Source: Bacillota bacterium
GTDB taxonomy: Bacteria; Bacillota; SHA-98; UBA4971
Direction: 5' to 3'
Length of the DNA: 64,000 nt
NCBI GenBank assembly: GCA_024653485.1
Contig: JANLFY010000009.1
Coordinates: forward strand, 1-64,000
Under the pieces are notes generated by a model. That model searched no databases, had not been told where the DNA came from, and saw nothing but the letters and a program-made list of their open reading frames with translations. Of the stretch, positions 9,386 through 18,586 are shown piece by piece. Numbering within the stretch: position 1 is the first letter of the stretch; every line of letters begins with the position of its first letter. The translations under genes were made by a program, and so were the position numbers.

Positions 9386-10042
9386 ATGTTTGAGAGGATC
9401 CGCGAGGACGTCAGAGTCGTGTTCGAGCGGGACCCGGCCGCCAAGAACGTGCTCGAAGTCATCCTATGCTACCCTGGACTTCATGCTCTCATAGGGTACA
9501 GGATAGCTCATTTCTTCTACGAGAGGAAGATGTTCGTCATCGCGAGGCTCGTCTCGCACGTGGCGCGTTTCCTGACCGGCATCGAGATCCACCCCGGTGC
9601 TCGCATCGGTCGGCGCCTTTTCATCGACCACGGGATGGGCGTCGTCATCGGCGAGACGGCGGAAGTGGGCGACGACGTCACGATCTACCAAGGGGTCACT
9701 CTGGGCGGCACCGGCAAGGAGAAGGGCAAGCGCCATCCGACCGTACGCAACCGCGTGGTCATTGCCGCAGGAGCAAAGGTGCTGGGATCGTTTGAGGTCG
9801 GCGATGGCGCGAAGATCGGCGCCGGCGCCGTAGTGCTTCGGCCGGTGCCGGCGGGTGCGACGGTGGTGGGGGTTCCAGGTCGGATCGTGGCCAGGCACGG
9901 GAGACGCGTTCCAGGCATCGACCTCAACCATCAAAACCTGCCTGATCCAGTTCAAGCGGCATTGGAAGCGATCAGTCAAAGGGTGGAGGCTCTGGAGGAA
10001 CGTCTCGAAAGCCTCGAAAAGGCCTCTGAACCCGCTGTCTAG
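9386..10042 (+). CDS. cysE: Serine O-acetyltransferase
   Basis: This 218-residue left-handed beta-helix acetyltransferase makes O-acetylserine from serine and acetyl-CoA. Its hexapeptide repeats run through [37 protein letters not shown] and [14 protein letters not shown], with the catalytic His region IDHGMG. The C-terminal 40 residues ([21 protein letters not shown]) form a heptad-like coiled coil beyond the usual end. The start is ATG with GGGAGG upstream. Its stop codon overlaps that of the convergent gene at 10039 within a shared CTAG. Confidence 0.94.
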   Translation: MFERIREDVRVVFERDPAAKNVLEVILCYPGLHALIGYRIAHFFYERKMFVIARLVSHVARFLTGIEIHPGARIGRRLFIDHGMGVVIGETAEVGDDVTIYQGVTLGGTGKEKGKRHPTVRNRVVIAAGAKVLGSFEVGDGAKIGAGAVVLRPVPAGATVVGVPGRIVARHGRRVPGIDLNHQNLPDPVQAALEAISQRVEALEERLESLEKASEPAV

Positions 10043-12846
10043 AGGGGATCACGTGAGACCGGGGCCGAGTGCGGGATCCCACCGTTGTTCCTTCGAATCA
10101 CTTCGACCACTCCGCGGCCTCCGTCCACATACACGAGATCCCCGGTGCGGAGCTTGGTCGTCGCGCCTTCCACTTGAAGCACGGCAGGGATCCCGTACTC
10201 CCTCGCCACAACGGCACTGTGAGACAGAAGCCCTCCCTCTTCGAGAACGATGGCGGACGCCACGTTGAAGAGGGGCATCCAGCCGGGGTTCGCGAACGGC
10301 GCCACTAAGACGTCGCCCTTCTTCAGAGCGCCCGCCTCGTCGAGAGACCGGATGACCCTCACGACCCCGCGCGCGACCCCCGCGGAGCACCCCACCCCGG
10401 CGTAGGTCTCCCCGGCACCTTCGTGCCGTATCCGCTCCGCGGGCGGAGTCGCGGGGTTCTGCCTGCTGATGTGAGCCGTCGCGATCTGGCCTTCGGCATC
10501 TTTCCCTCGAACGGTCAAAGAGCGCTTTACGAGGATCCGCGCAGGACCAGGCATTATCACGGGAGGCGGCACGAAGTTCCTGTACGCAACGGGGATTCTG
10601 CGCCTTCTCTCGACGATCTCGCGCACTCTTCGAACGCCGGTCGACCCCTCGAGCAGTCCCAACACTTCGTCACGGGACAACCAGAAGATGTCGTCTTCAG
10701 CGCGGAGAAGGCCGCAGGCCGCCCAGCGCCTCCCCTGTTCCTTCAGGAAGCGCCGCGTGTGGTACCTGGCGCGACTGAGATACACCCGCGTCTCCTCACG
10801 CCACCACGCGAGGCGTCTCACGAGTTCAAGCTGGGCACGAAAACCCGAAACGCGGAAAGGATTGAGCAAGCTCGCCAAGCCTCGCGATCTCAGCATGCAA
10901 GCCGCGGCTTCCTCCTCCTCGGCACGCACCTGTTCCTGGCGGGCTATCTGTTGGCGAGGATCCTGCCCGACCTCTCCGGACAAGCACGCCTGCAACATCG
11001 AGAGAGGCAGGGCCACATCCTCACACCATCTCGGAACGGACAGGTCCTCGTCGATCTCCGACATGTAGCGGAACTCGCGGACGCACGCTTCGAACCGAGC
11101 CCAAAACTCTCCCATGTCGGGCGACATGCCGAGGGTGGCGGCGCACGAGCCTTCTGCTGCTTCCCTTTCCCATCGTCTGAACGCCTGCGCGAGCTCCTCA
11201 GGCGTCATGGCCTTCAGCGTGTCGGCGACAGGCGGCCGAGTTTGGGCAAACCTCGCAAGCTCCCAGATAGCGGCCAGCGGTTTCGCCGTCGCCATTTTGG
11301 AGAGCCCGGTGAGAAGGCGTGCCTCGGACACCGCAGTTCCGGGCCTTCTCACGCGCCTGTTGAGCCTCTCAACTGTAGCGTGAAAGTCATCTTGTGCTTG
11401 CGTTCCGAGGAGAGAGATCACCAAAGCCCAGCGGTTGGCCTGCCAGTGCAGGTCGATGGCGAACCTCGTCCACGATTCCAAATCCTCGTCCTTGAGCTCT
11501 TCAGGCTTGATTAGGTCCCATCTGGGCTCGTTCGCGTCGAACCACGAGATGAAACTCCTGGCTTCCTCCACCGCTAGCCTGTAGTGCTTCCTTAGAGCGA
11601 ATAGCGATGGAATCGCGCGCAGCACCGTCGCGGGGGTCCACGGAGTCACGACTCCATCACCCTCGTATGATGGAACGATGCCCACAGTCCGGTCGAAGGC
11701 ACGCTCTCGAAAGCCCGGCACACGCGCCGCCACCCGTTTCGTGGCCCCCACGTTCCAATAACCGTGTCCGAAGAATGTCGCCGCCCATCTGGTGCCCTCG
11801 TCTTCCCTCCGAAACAGCTTCGTACGCTTGAAAACCTCCTCCGTGGCGCGCGCGAAATCGTGATGAAACGACATGGACTGGCTCAAGTAGGAGGCAAACC
11901 CGGGCATCACCTCCCTGAAGTTGGCCGAAGTCCATTCTCCGAAGTCTTCCGCGAAGGAGAAGGCCGTGAGGGGACGTGCCTGAAGTATCATAATCTCGCC
12001 ACCTGACATTGCCCACTCGATGTCCTGCGGCAGGCCATACTCTTCCTGAATCCTCTCCCCCAGTCGGGCTAGGAGCACGAGGGAGGCATCATCGAGCGTC
12101 CGTTTCGTCCGCATCTCGCCGGGCACGGGTATCGGCTCGGCACCACCCGCCGCCACCATGAGCTTCTTGTCGCTCACTCGCGCGTCCACGATCGTCGCGG
12201 TCCACGTGTCCACCACGAACCTGTCGGGGGTGGCTAGCCCCGCAACGAGCGCTTCCCCAAGTCCCCAGGTGGCTTCGACCAGCATCTCGTTCTCCCTGCC
12301 TGACTGGGGATTCAATGTAAACAGGACGCCGCTCACATCGGCGGCCACCTCGATCTGCACGAGCACGGCCATTGCTCTCTCCGCGCCGATGAGGGCGCGT
12401 CGCGCGTCTCTGTGCGGGGAGTAAGCGCGCGTCCTATCTCCGTTCAATGACCCCCAGCAAGCCCGGATCGCCTCGACAAGCGCATCCCAGGTACGTACCC
12501 CCAGGATCGTCTCGTACTGCCCTGCATGGGACGCGCCCACCTCGTCTTCCACGTTCGCAGACGACCGTACGGCGCAGGACGCGCCCGGGTCAGAGGCGAC
12601 AAGCTCCTCATACGCTGCGCGGACTGCGTTCCACAGAGATGAATGTCCGGCTGCTCCCTGCTCATCGGAGCCTTCCCCAAGACCAGCTCCATCAGCGTGC
12701 CGGAGGTAGGCCGTGGTCGTGACGACGAACCCGGAGGGCACGGGTAGCCCCGCGCGGACCAGCCTCGCGAGGTTGCGAGCCTTTCCTCCGACGATGGCAT
12801 AGTGCTGTGGCTCGATCTCATCTATCCTCAGTACGAACGGCTCCAC
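10039..12846 (-). CDS. PEP-synthase-like phosphotransferase (rifampicin phosphotransferase type)
   Basis: This 935-residue protein has an N-terminal ATP-grasp domain of the pyruvate phosphate dikinase/PEP synthase type ([61 protein letters not shown]). A long helical middle region of about 500 residues follows. The phosphohistidine swivel domain is at the extreme C-terminus ([20 protein letters not shown], His876). There is no PEP-binding TIM barrel after the swivel domain, so it is not a true PEP synthase. The order ATP-grasp, unknown middle, His domain is that of rifampicin phosphotransferases and relatives. The acceptor substrate is unknown. The start is GTG with only a weak GGGAG upstream. 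An aminotransferase gene lies 58 nt upstream in the same direction. Confidence 0.75.
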   Translation of the reverse strand: MEPFVLRIDEIEPQHYAIVGGKARNLARLVRAGLPVPSGFVVTTTAYLRHADGAGLGEGSDEQGAAGHSSLWNAVRAAYEELVASDPGASCAVRSSANVEDEVGASHAGQYETILGVRTWDALVEAIRACWGSLNGDRTRAYSPHRDARRALIGAERAMAVLVQIEVAADVSGVLFTLNPQSGRENEMLVEATWGLGEALVAGLATPDRFVVDTWTATIVDARVSDKKLMVAAGGAEPIPVPGEMRTKRTLDDASLVLLARLGERIQEEYGLPQDIEWAMSGGEIMILQARPLTAFSFAEDFGEWTSANFREVMPGFASYLSQSMSFHHDFARATEEVFKRTKLFRREDEGTRWAATFFGHGYWNVGATKRVAARVPGFRERAFDRTVGIVPSYEGDGVVTPWTPATVLRAIPSLFALRKHYRLAVEEARSFISWFDANEPRWDLIKPEELKDEDLESWTRFAIDLHWQANRWALVISLLGTQAQDDFHATVERLNRRVRRPGTAVSEARLLTGLSKMATAKPLAAIWELARFAQTRPPVADTLKAMTPEELAQAFRRWEREAAEGSCAATLGMSPDMGEFWARFEACVREFRYMSEIDEDLSVPRWCEDVALPLSMLQACLSGEVGQDPRQQIARQEQVRAEEEEAAACMLRSRGLASLLNPFRVSGFRAQLELVRRLAWWREETRVYLSRARYHTRRFLKEQGRRWAACGLLRAEDDIFWLSRDEVLGLLEGSTGVRRVREIVERRRRIPVAYRNFVPPPVIMPGPARILVKRSLTVRGKDAEGQIATAHISRQNPATPPAERIRHEGAGETYAGVGCSAGVARGVVRVIRSLDEAGALKKGDVLVAPFANPGWMPLFNVASAIVLEEGGLLSHSAVVAREYGIPAVLQVEGATTKLRTGDLVYVDGGRGVVEVIRRNNGGIPHSAPVSRDPL

Positions 12847-12904
12847 GTGAACCCGGATGCTCCCTTCATGCGCCGGCCGGCGGCGCTGCGATCCTCAAGG
12901 GATG

Positions 12905-14245
12905 TCACGGGATGTAGGGCGCAGGCACTCCGGCGCCCACCATCTCCTCGACCATGTCAAGCGCGCGGTCCATCGCCTCGAGCACCTCGTCGACTTCGCC
13001 GGGTTGGATTATGAGAGGCGGCATTATCTGCATCGCCCGCGGGCGAAAGTCAGAGAATACCGCTATCACCCCGTTCTTTCCTAGGGCGTACGTCATCATG
13101 GGACCGAATCTGTCCTCCACGAGCTCGAACGCCATCATCAATCCACGCCGTCTCCAGCCCGCCACTACCTCCGGGTGCGCATCCCTCAGCCGGGAGAATC
13201 CGCTCTCGAAACGCTCTCCCATCTCCTCCACGTGTTCCAAGAACCCGGGGCGGCAGATCTCATCGAGCATGGCGAGGGCACACACGCACCCAAGGTCCGC
13301 GCCGCCGAAGGACGTCAAGTGGACGAATGGATTTCGCCTGAAGAAATCGTCCACGTGCTCTCTGTAGCATACGACCGACAGCGGGTACACCCCGCCGCTC
13401 ATGCCCTTGCCCAGCACGAGAACGTCCGGAACGACGTTCCACTCATCGATTGCCCACAGGCGGCCCGTCCGGCCAAGCCCAGCCTGTACCTCGTCGAGGA
13501 TGAGCAGGGCGCCTGCGCTGTCGCAGATCTCCCTGACGGCCGGGTAGAAGTCATCGGGCGGGATGACGATGCCCGCCGTCGCCGGAATGGTCTCGAATAT
13601 CACCGCGGCCGTATTCTCGTCCACAGCCTTCCTCACCGCGTCGATGTCCCCAAAGGGCACCTGGGTGAAGCCCGGCATGAGCGGCCCGAAGTGCCTCTTG
13701 AAGCGGTCATCCCCGGCTGAAAGGGCAAATCCCGTGTGTCCGTGATATCCGTCGATGGCCGAGACTATCCCCGGGCGACCGGTGTAGCCCCTTGCAAGCT
13801 TGATCGCAACGTCGCACGCCTCCCCACCGCTCGGCGTGAAGAAGCTGTACGTGATGTCACCCGGGGTGAGCTCCGCGAGGCGCGCTCCCAGCCTTGCCCT
13901 CTGTTCACTGAGGAGCATGTGGTCTCCGATGTCCAGAAACTCAAGCGCCTCCTTCAGGGCTGCCACGACCGCGGCCGGCCTGTGACCCAGGTTGAACACG
14001 CCCCCGCTCGACCTGCAATTCACGTACCGCCTGCCCTGCAGATCCCAGACGTACACCCCTTCGCGCTTACCTGGGACTGCGTCGAAGCCGAGAGATCGGT
14101 ACACCGCCACCCGCCCTGGCGCCACAAACTTCTCGAAATCCTGTATGATCGAGTCCTGCGGCTTGCCGCCTATGAAGCGTCCTTCATTGGCACGTCCAGC
14201 TAGCGGCATCGACCGTGTCATGCCACGCAAGTCAGCCCGTCCCAC
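12905..14245 (-). CDS. Class III PLP-dependent aminotransferase
   Basis: This 446-residue fold-type I aminotransferase belongs to the class III group (acetylornithine, 4-aminobutyrate, glutamate-semialdehyde or pyruvate-dependent enzymes). Visible are FTPSGGEACDVAIKLARG, the YHGHTGFAL segment, LILDEVQAGLGRTGRLWA with the PLP-contacting Asp, and the Lys in LGKGMSGGVYPLS. GTG at 14245 follows GAGGGG by 5 nt; an ATG at MTRSMPLAG is an alternative. The amino donor and acceptor are not deducible. It lies just upstream of the PEP-synthase-like gene and is possibly co-transcribed with it. Confidence 0.85.
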   Translation of the reverse strand: MGRADLRGMTRSMPLAGRANEGRFIGGKPQDSIIQDFEKFVAPGRVAVYRSLGFDAVPGKREGVYVWDLQGRRYVNCRSSGGVFNLGHRPAAVVAALKEALEFLDIGDHMLLSEQRARLGARLAELTPGDITYSFFTPSGGEACDVAIKLARGYTGRPGIVSAIDGYHGHTGFALSAGDDRFKRHFGPLMPGFTQVPFGDIDAVRKAVDENTAAVIFETIPATAGIVIPPDDFYPAVREICDSAGALLILDEVQAGLGRTGRLWAIDEWNVVPDVLVLGKGMSGGVYPLSVVCYREHVDDFFRRNPFVHLTSFGGADLGCVCALAMLDEICRPGFLEHVEEMGERFESGFSRLRDAHPEVVAGWRRRGLMMAFELVEDRFGPMMTYALGKNGVIAVFSDFRPRAMQIMPPLIIQPGEVDEVLEAMDRALDMVEEMVGAGVPAPYIP

Positions 14246-14386
14246 GTTCACCCCTCCAATCGAACTCGGCTCCGTGCAATCTCGCGCCCACGCCTGGGGA
14301 GCCCAGCCTTGAGGTCCTTGCTCGCGCGCCCTCACCGTCGTCACCGACAGGCCAGACGAGCCGACCGGGCTCGTCCAACCAAGCTG

Positions 14387-14884
14387 TCAGGAAATCCGTT
14401 CATCAGCTTTGGTCCCGCGAGGATGACTCGCCGCTCCCTCAGGCAGCCGCCAGATCGATCGGTCTTGCGCCCGCCCTTTCTCTCCCACCCCTGCAGGGCG
14501 CGAATGACACGCGCTGGCGATCCACCTGCCGAGGACCGTCCCCACCAGGACGCACGGAAGGAGCAAGAGCCAATCAGCTGCCACGGAGTTTCGGAGCGCG
14601 GCCCTCATTACTTGAGCTCTCTCGAGCTCCGAGGCAGCGGCGGCCACAAGAAACGGCGCCAAGGCTGGAGATAGGGCGAGGACCAACGCAACGCACCCAG
14701 TCAGCTCATGGACGCTCATTCGCGCGAGCCCTATCGCCACGCCGCCGAGAACGGGCATGCCGAGACCCCATGTAGCGGGCACAGGAGTAAAGTCCCCGAG
14801 CTGGAGCACGGCCAGGCACATTGAGCCCACTCCTGCAAGAAGGATGGCACGCACGGCAAGCCCCGCCGCATTCCGGCAGCGCAT
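14387..14884 (-). CDS. Unknown multi-pass membrane protein
   Basis: I do not recognise this 165-residue protein. About four hydrophobic segments are visible: around residues 9-28, 40-58, 62-82 and 100-120, the last two being LTGCVALVLALSPALAPF and WLLLLPCVLVGTVLG. A charged tail of about 40 residues follows. ATG at 14884 has GGGGAG 6 nt upstream; a longer frame to 14941 would overlap the preceding gene. It lies 28 nt after the gene at 14913 in the same direction, so the two are probably one operon. Confidence 0.6.
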   Translation of the reverse strand: MRCRNAAGLAVRAILLAGVGSMCLAVLQLGDFTPVPATWGLGMPVLGGVAIGLARMSVHELTGCVALVLALSPALAPFLVAAAASELERAQVMRAALRNSVAADWLLLLPCVLVGTVLGRWIASACHSRPAGVGEKGRAQDRSIWRLPEGAASHPRGTKADERIS

Positions 14885-14912
14885 TGCGGACTCCCCGCGA
14901 CTCGGTCTGTGC

Positions 14913-15470
14913 CTAGGCACCACTGTCCACCTCCACGTCACCTTCTACGGGAACGCGAAGCAATCTGTCTCCCCGCCGAAGAGCGACTTCAACAACCACA
15001 TCACCGGCAAACCGCACGGCACTATCCGAACCGACCCCCGCCTCAGACTGCCGCTTGGCTTGCGGTGCATCCACGATCGGAGCGAGTTGTCCGGAAACGT
15101 CTTTCCTGACACTTATTCGTGTCACAGCCACGGCAGCGCCTTCGGCATGGCGATCGACCGTGATTTCCCCAGGAAGAGTGCAGAAGTACCCCAGGCGCTT
15201 CCCGCCACGTTCGAGCGCAAAGTCCACTCTCTCCACGGTGTTCGCGAAGGCGACTGTCGGCGACCGCACCGTGATTACCGCCTCGAGCAGCGCGGACTCA
15301 CCCTTCCGTCGAATGGCCGCCGTCTCCAGAGCGGCCCCTATCTGCCGTGTCCAGCTTGCGTAATCGCGGTACTTGCTCTCCGTGGCTTCGAAAACCAAGA
15401 GAGCGAGAGCAAACGCGACCACCAGCGCCGCCCAGGACCATATCTCGTGCGATCCCATTCTTGGCATCAC
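14913..15470 (-). CDS. Unknown protein with one N-terminal membrane anchor
   Basis: I do not recognise this 185-residue protein. A single hydrophobic segment at residues 10-28 (IWSWAALVVAFALALLVFE) is followed by a mostly beta-type soluble region, predicted to lie outside the cell. That region includes two similar valine-rich stretches (VAVTRISVRKDVSG, VVVEVALRRGDRLLRVPVEG). The start is GTG with GAGGTG upstream. It is paired with the membrane protein that follows it. The gene order suggests an envelope pair, but no function can be given. Confidence 0.6.
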   Translation of the reverse strand: MMPRMGSHEIWSWAALVVAFALALLVFEATESKYRDYASWTRQIGAALETAAIRRKGESALLEAVITVRSPTVAFANTVERVDFALERGGKRLGYFCTLPGEITVDRHAEGAAVAVTRISVRKDVSGQLAPIVDAPQAKRQSEAGVGSDSAVRFAGDVVVEVALRRGDRLLRVPVEGDVEVDSGA

Positions 15471-15567
15471 GTTTCACCTCGCCTGTTCACGGAGAATTAC
15501 GGCCCCAGTACGCTGGTCCTCAACTATGTGGTGCCTTGTCCGAGCCGTCGCCCTCAACCCACGGTGT

Positions 15568-16566
15568 CTACAACACGTGGCACGCGACGAAGTGACCGCT
15601 TGAAACCTCTTTCAGGGGCGGGTGATCCCGCTCCGCGCATGCTCCCGTCGCCACGGGACAACGCTCGTAGAACCTGCACCTGCGCGGCGGGTTTATTGGC
15701 TTGCTTACGCCCCCTTTGATGGTCGGGATCGGCCTCTTCATAGCGGGATCCGGAATGGGGACGGCCGATATGAGAGCCCGAGTATACGGATGCAGCGGCT
15801 CTTTGACCACCTCTTCTGCACCCGCCACTTCAACGATCTTCCCGAGGTACATCACCGCCACCCGGTCGCAGAGGTAACGTGCCACTGCGAGGTCGTGGGT
15901 AATGTAGAGGTAGCTTATCCCCAGATCCTCGCGAAGCTGCGCAAGGAGTTTCATGACGCCTGTGCGAATGGACACGTCCAGCATCGAGGTCGGCTCGTCT
16001 GCCACCACGAACTTTGGGTTCATGACGAGTGCTCTCGCGATTGCGACTCGCTGCCGCTGTCCGCCCGACAGTTCATGAGGGAACCTGAAGAGAAACGCCG
16101 ATGGCGGAGATATCCCAACCAGGTTCAGCATGTCCGCCACGCGCTGCTCGCGCTCCTCAAGAGTGCCCATGCCGTTGACGTGCAAGGGCTCAGCGACTAT
16201 GTCGAAGACGGTCATCCTCGGGTCCAGTGATTCGTAGGGGTCCTGGAAAATCATCTGCACTTTCCTGCGGAATTCCGCGAAGTCCTCGCCTTCCATCTTC
16301 GTGATGTCGGAGCCATCAATCAGTATTCGCCCTGATGTTGGGGAGGTTAGTCGCGTGATGAGCCGACCGGTCGTGGTCTTTCCGCATCCCGACTCCCCAA
16401 CGAGTCCGAGAACCTCGCCCCGCTTCACCTCGAAGTTCACGTCGTCGACGGCGTGAAGGAGCAGGCGTTTTCTCGCAAAGAAGCCTCGCGACACCTGATA
16501 GTACTTGGAGAGAGCCTCAACCCGCAAGACGGTATCGGCTGCGTCAGCCGTTGCTGGAACTGCCAA
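15568..16566 (-). CDS. oppF: Oligopeptide ABC transporter ATP-binding protein (OppF-like)
   Basis: This 332-residue ABC ATPase energises the Opp/Dpp importer. It has Walker A GESGCGKTTTGR, signature LSGGQRQRVAIARAL and Walker B FVVADEPTSMLDVS, then the C-terminal oligopeptide-transporter extension with a cysteine pattern (CRFYERCPVATGACAE) that may bind a metal or Fe-S cluster. The TTG at 16566 is chosen because a perfect GGAGGTGA precedes it by 5 nt. The start lies inside the end of oppD (23-nt overlap). An open frame continuing to 16872 is read-through of oppD in another frame. Confidence 0.92.
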   Translation of the reverse strand: MAVPATADAADTVLRVEALSKYYQVSRGFFARKRLLLHAVDDVNFEVKRGEVLGLVGESGCGKTTTGRLITRLTSPTSGRILIDGSDITKMEGEDFAEFRRKVQMIFQDPYESLDPRMTVFDIVAEPLHVNGMGTLEEREQRVADMLNLVGISPPSAFLFRFPHELSGGQRQRVAIARALVMNPKFVVADEPTSMLDVSIRTGVMKLLAQLREDLGISYLYITHDLAVARYLCDRVAVMYLGKIVEVAGAEEVVKEPLHPYTRALISAVPIPDPAMKRPIPTIKGGVSKPINPPRRCRFYERCPVATGACAERDHPPLKEVSSGHFVACHVL

Positions 16567-17587
16567 GACCATCACCTCCATGAGCACCCACTGCCGGACG
16601 GACCAGCTCTGACCGTGCGTCTCTGGTGCCGACTGGGTTATGACAAGCGCAGTGGTGCCCAGGGTAGATCTCCCGCCACGGGGGGTCCGCGGCTGCACAT
16701 TCCTTACTCGCCCGATCGCACCTTGGATGGAATCTACACCCAGATGGCGGGTCGAGGAGATTCGGTGGTTCGCCCGGGATCGTGGCCAACTCGTGCTTCT
16801 CCCCGAGGATGCTGGGGTAAGCTTGCATGAGAGCGTAGGTATATGGGTGGCGCGGCCTCTTGAACACATCATCTGCTTCGCCGAGTTCCACTAGCTTTCC
16901 AGCGTACATTACAGCGACCACGTCGCTCACCTCGGCGATGACTGACACGTCATGGGAGATGTAGATCATGCTCATGTTTATCCTCCGCCTTATCTGGTCC
17001 ATCTCCCTCAGTATCTTGTCTTGCACTATGACGTCCAGCGCGGTGGTGGGTTCGTCAGCGATGATCAGTCTGGGGTTGCACGCGAGGGCCATCGCGATCA
17101 CCGCTCTCTGCTTCATGCCGCCGCTGTACTCGTGCGGATAGTTGTGCATGCGTTCCTTCGGAATCCCTACGAGCTCGAACAACGACCCGACCCTCTCCCA
17201 CGCCTCTTCCTCGGTGGTATCCGGTTCGTGGGTCACTATGGCCTCTACTATCTGATTTCCCACCCGGTACACAGGATTGAGAGAGTTCATCGCTGCCTGG
17301 AATATCATGGCAACGCCTTTCCACCGCATTCTACGAACTTCCTCGTCGGTCATTGAGTAGATGTCGCGACCTTCGAAAAGGACCCGTCCTCTCACCACCT
17401 TCGAGTTGTAGGGAAGCAGCTTCATTACGGACATGGCGATGGACGTCTTGCCGCACCCCGACTCCCCCACGAGCCCGAGGGCTTGCCCTCTTGCCAAAGA
17501 CAGCGTCACGCCGTCGACCGCCTTCACCCAGCCGGCCTTCGTGCGGTAATGCATAGTGAAGTCATCCAGCTCAAGCAGGGCGTCCAT
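16544..17587 (-). CDS. oppD: Oligopeptide ABC transporter ATP-binding protein (OppD-like)
   Basis: This 347-residue ABC ATPase is the partner of OppF. Walker A is GESGCGKTSIAM, the Q-loop is MIFQAAMNSLNPV (typical of Opp/Dpp), the signature is YSGGMKQRAVIAMAL, Walker B is LIIADEPTTALDV and the H-loop is YISHDVSV. The C-terminal substrate-importer extension carries cysteines (CRFHPRCDRASKEC). The ATG has AGAGGTGA upstream. It lies 4 nt after oppC and overlaps oppF. Confidence 0.93.
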   Translation of the reverse strand: MDALLELDDFTMHYRTKAGWVKAVDGVTLSLARGQALGLVGESGCGKTSIAMSVMKLLPYNSKVVRGRVLFEGRDIYSMTDEEVRRMRWKGVAMIFQAAMNSLNPVYRVGNQIVEAIVTHEPDTTEEEAWERVGSLFELVGIPKERMHNYPHEYSGGMKQRAVIAMALACNPRLIIADEPTTALDVIVQDKILREMDQIRRRINMSMIYISHDVSVIAEVSDVVAVMYAGKLVELGEADDVFKRPRHPYTYALMQAYPSILGEKHELATIPGEPPNLLDPPSGCRFHPRCDRASKECAAADPPWREIYPGHHCACHNPVGTRDARSELVRPAVGAHGGDGLGSSSNG

Positions 17588-17591
17588 CGGA

Positions 17592-18554
17592 TCACCTCTT
17601 TCTGAGCCGTGGATTCACGACTTCATCCAGCCCACGGCCCACCATGTAGAACGCCGCGCAAAACACCGTTATCGCGAGTCCGGAAGGCAGCCACAGCCAC
17701 CAGTACCTGCTGAAGTCGAATAGGTAACCGGCTGCCTCAGCGGTGTGTATCATCATGCCCCAGCTCATGTCTATGTTCAGCACACCGAAGAACGACAGCG
17801 TCGCCTCGCTCAGGATAGCTGCAGTGACGTCAAACATCATGTACAGAAACGACAACGGAAGCACATTGGGGATGATGTGCGCGCGGATTATGTGAAAGCT
17901 GCTCCCTCCAGCCACTCGAGCTGCATCGATGTACGGCCTGACTTTCACAGAGAGCGCCTGTGCTTTCAGGATGATGGTGATCCCGCCGAACCCGCCCAAG
18001 ACACCGAGGATCACGGCGAACGGGAAGAAACTGAGCCTCACCATTGAGCCGACGACCACGAGAAGCGGTATGAGCGGGAAGAGCATCATTATATCCGCCA
18101 CCCGCATGAAGAACGTGTCAGTGAACCCACCGTAGTAGGCTGCCATGGTACCGACTATCGTCCCTATCACCACGGTGATGAGCGCCGACAGCACCCCCAA
18201 CAAGAACTCCCGTCCCGTGCTGAACATGAGTTGGGCTAGGACGTCGCGGCCTATGGGGTCGGTACCGAGGAGGTGCGCCCTCGTCGGTGGCGAAGGATGG
18301 GCGAGCATGGGATCAAATCCCACAACGGGATGGTACACGAGCGGATCCCAGACCGTGTTGATCATTATCGGCCAAAGAGCGCCGAAGAGGCCGAATAGGA
18401 TGATTATCGCCAGTCCGAGAACGCCGATGCGGCTTTCCCTGAAGACCGCCCAGTTCTGCGATAGCCCGCGCATCGTGAGCTTCCATCTGATTCTCCAGAG
18501 AGGCTCTCCAATGACAGCGGCACCCGCGCCCGGACTCGGAGCCAGTTGTCTCAT
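17592..18554 (-). CDS. oppC: Oligopeptide ABC transporter permease (OppC-like)
   Basis: This 320-residue inner-membrane permease has an N-terminal cytoplasmic tail, about six transmembrane segments, and a periplasmic loop with the OppC-typical HLLGTDPIGRDVLAQL. The EAA loop is AARVAGGSSFHIIRAHIIPN. ATG at 18554 follows GGTGGGGGG by 4 nt and is preferred to the GTG four codons earlier. It forms the translocation pathway with OppB. Confidence 0.92.
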   Translation of the reverse strand: MRQLAPSPGAGAAVIGEPLWRIRWKLTMRGLSQNWAVFRESRIGVLGLAIIILFGLFGALWPIMINTVWDPLVYHPVVGFDPMLAHPSPPTRAHLLGTDPIGRDVLAQLMFSTGREFLLGVLSALITVVIGTIVGTMAAYYGGFTDTFFMRVADIMMLFPLIPLLVVVGSMVRLSFFPFAVILGVLGGFGGITIILKAQALSVKVRPYIDAARVAGGSSFHIIRAHIIPNVLPLSFLYMMFDVTAAILSEATLSFFGVLNIDMSWGMMIHTAEAAGYLFDFSRYWWLWLPSGLAITVFCAAFYMVGRGLDEVVNPRLRKR

Positions 18555-18586
18555 GTTTCCCCCCACCTACCTTGCCAAACGTCTTC

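Noticed and set aside
16567-16872. N-terminal extension of oppF to 16872
   Set aside because: It lies inside oppD in another frame, has no homology, and the TTG at 16566 has a perfect ribosome site.
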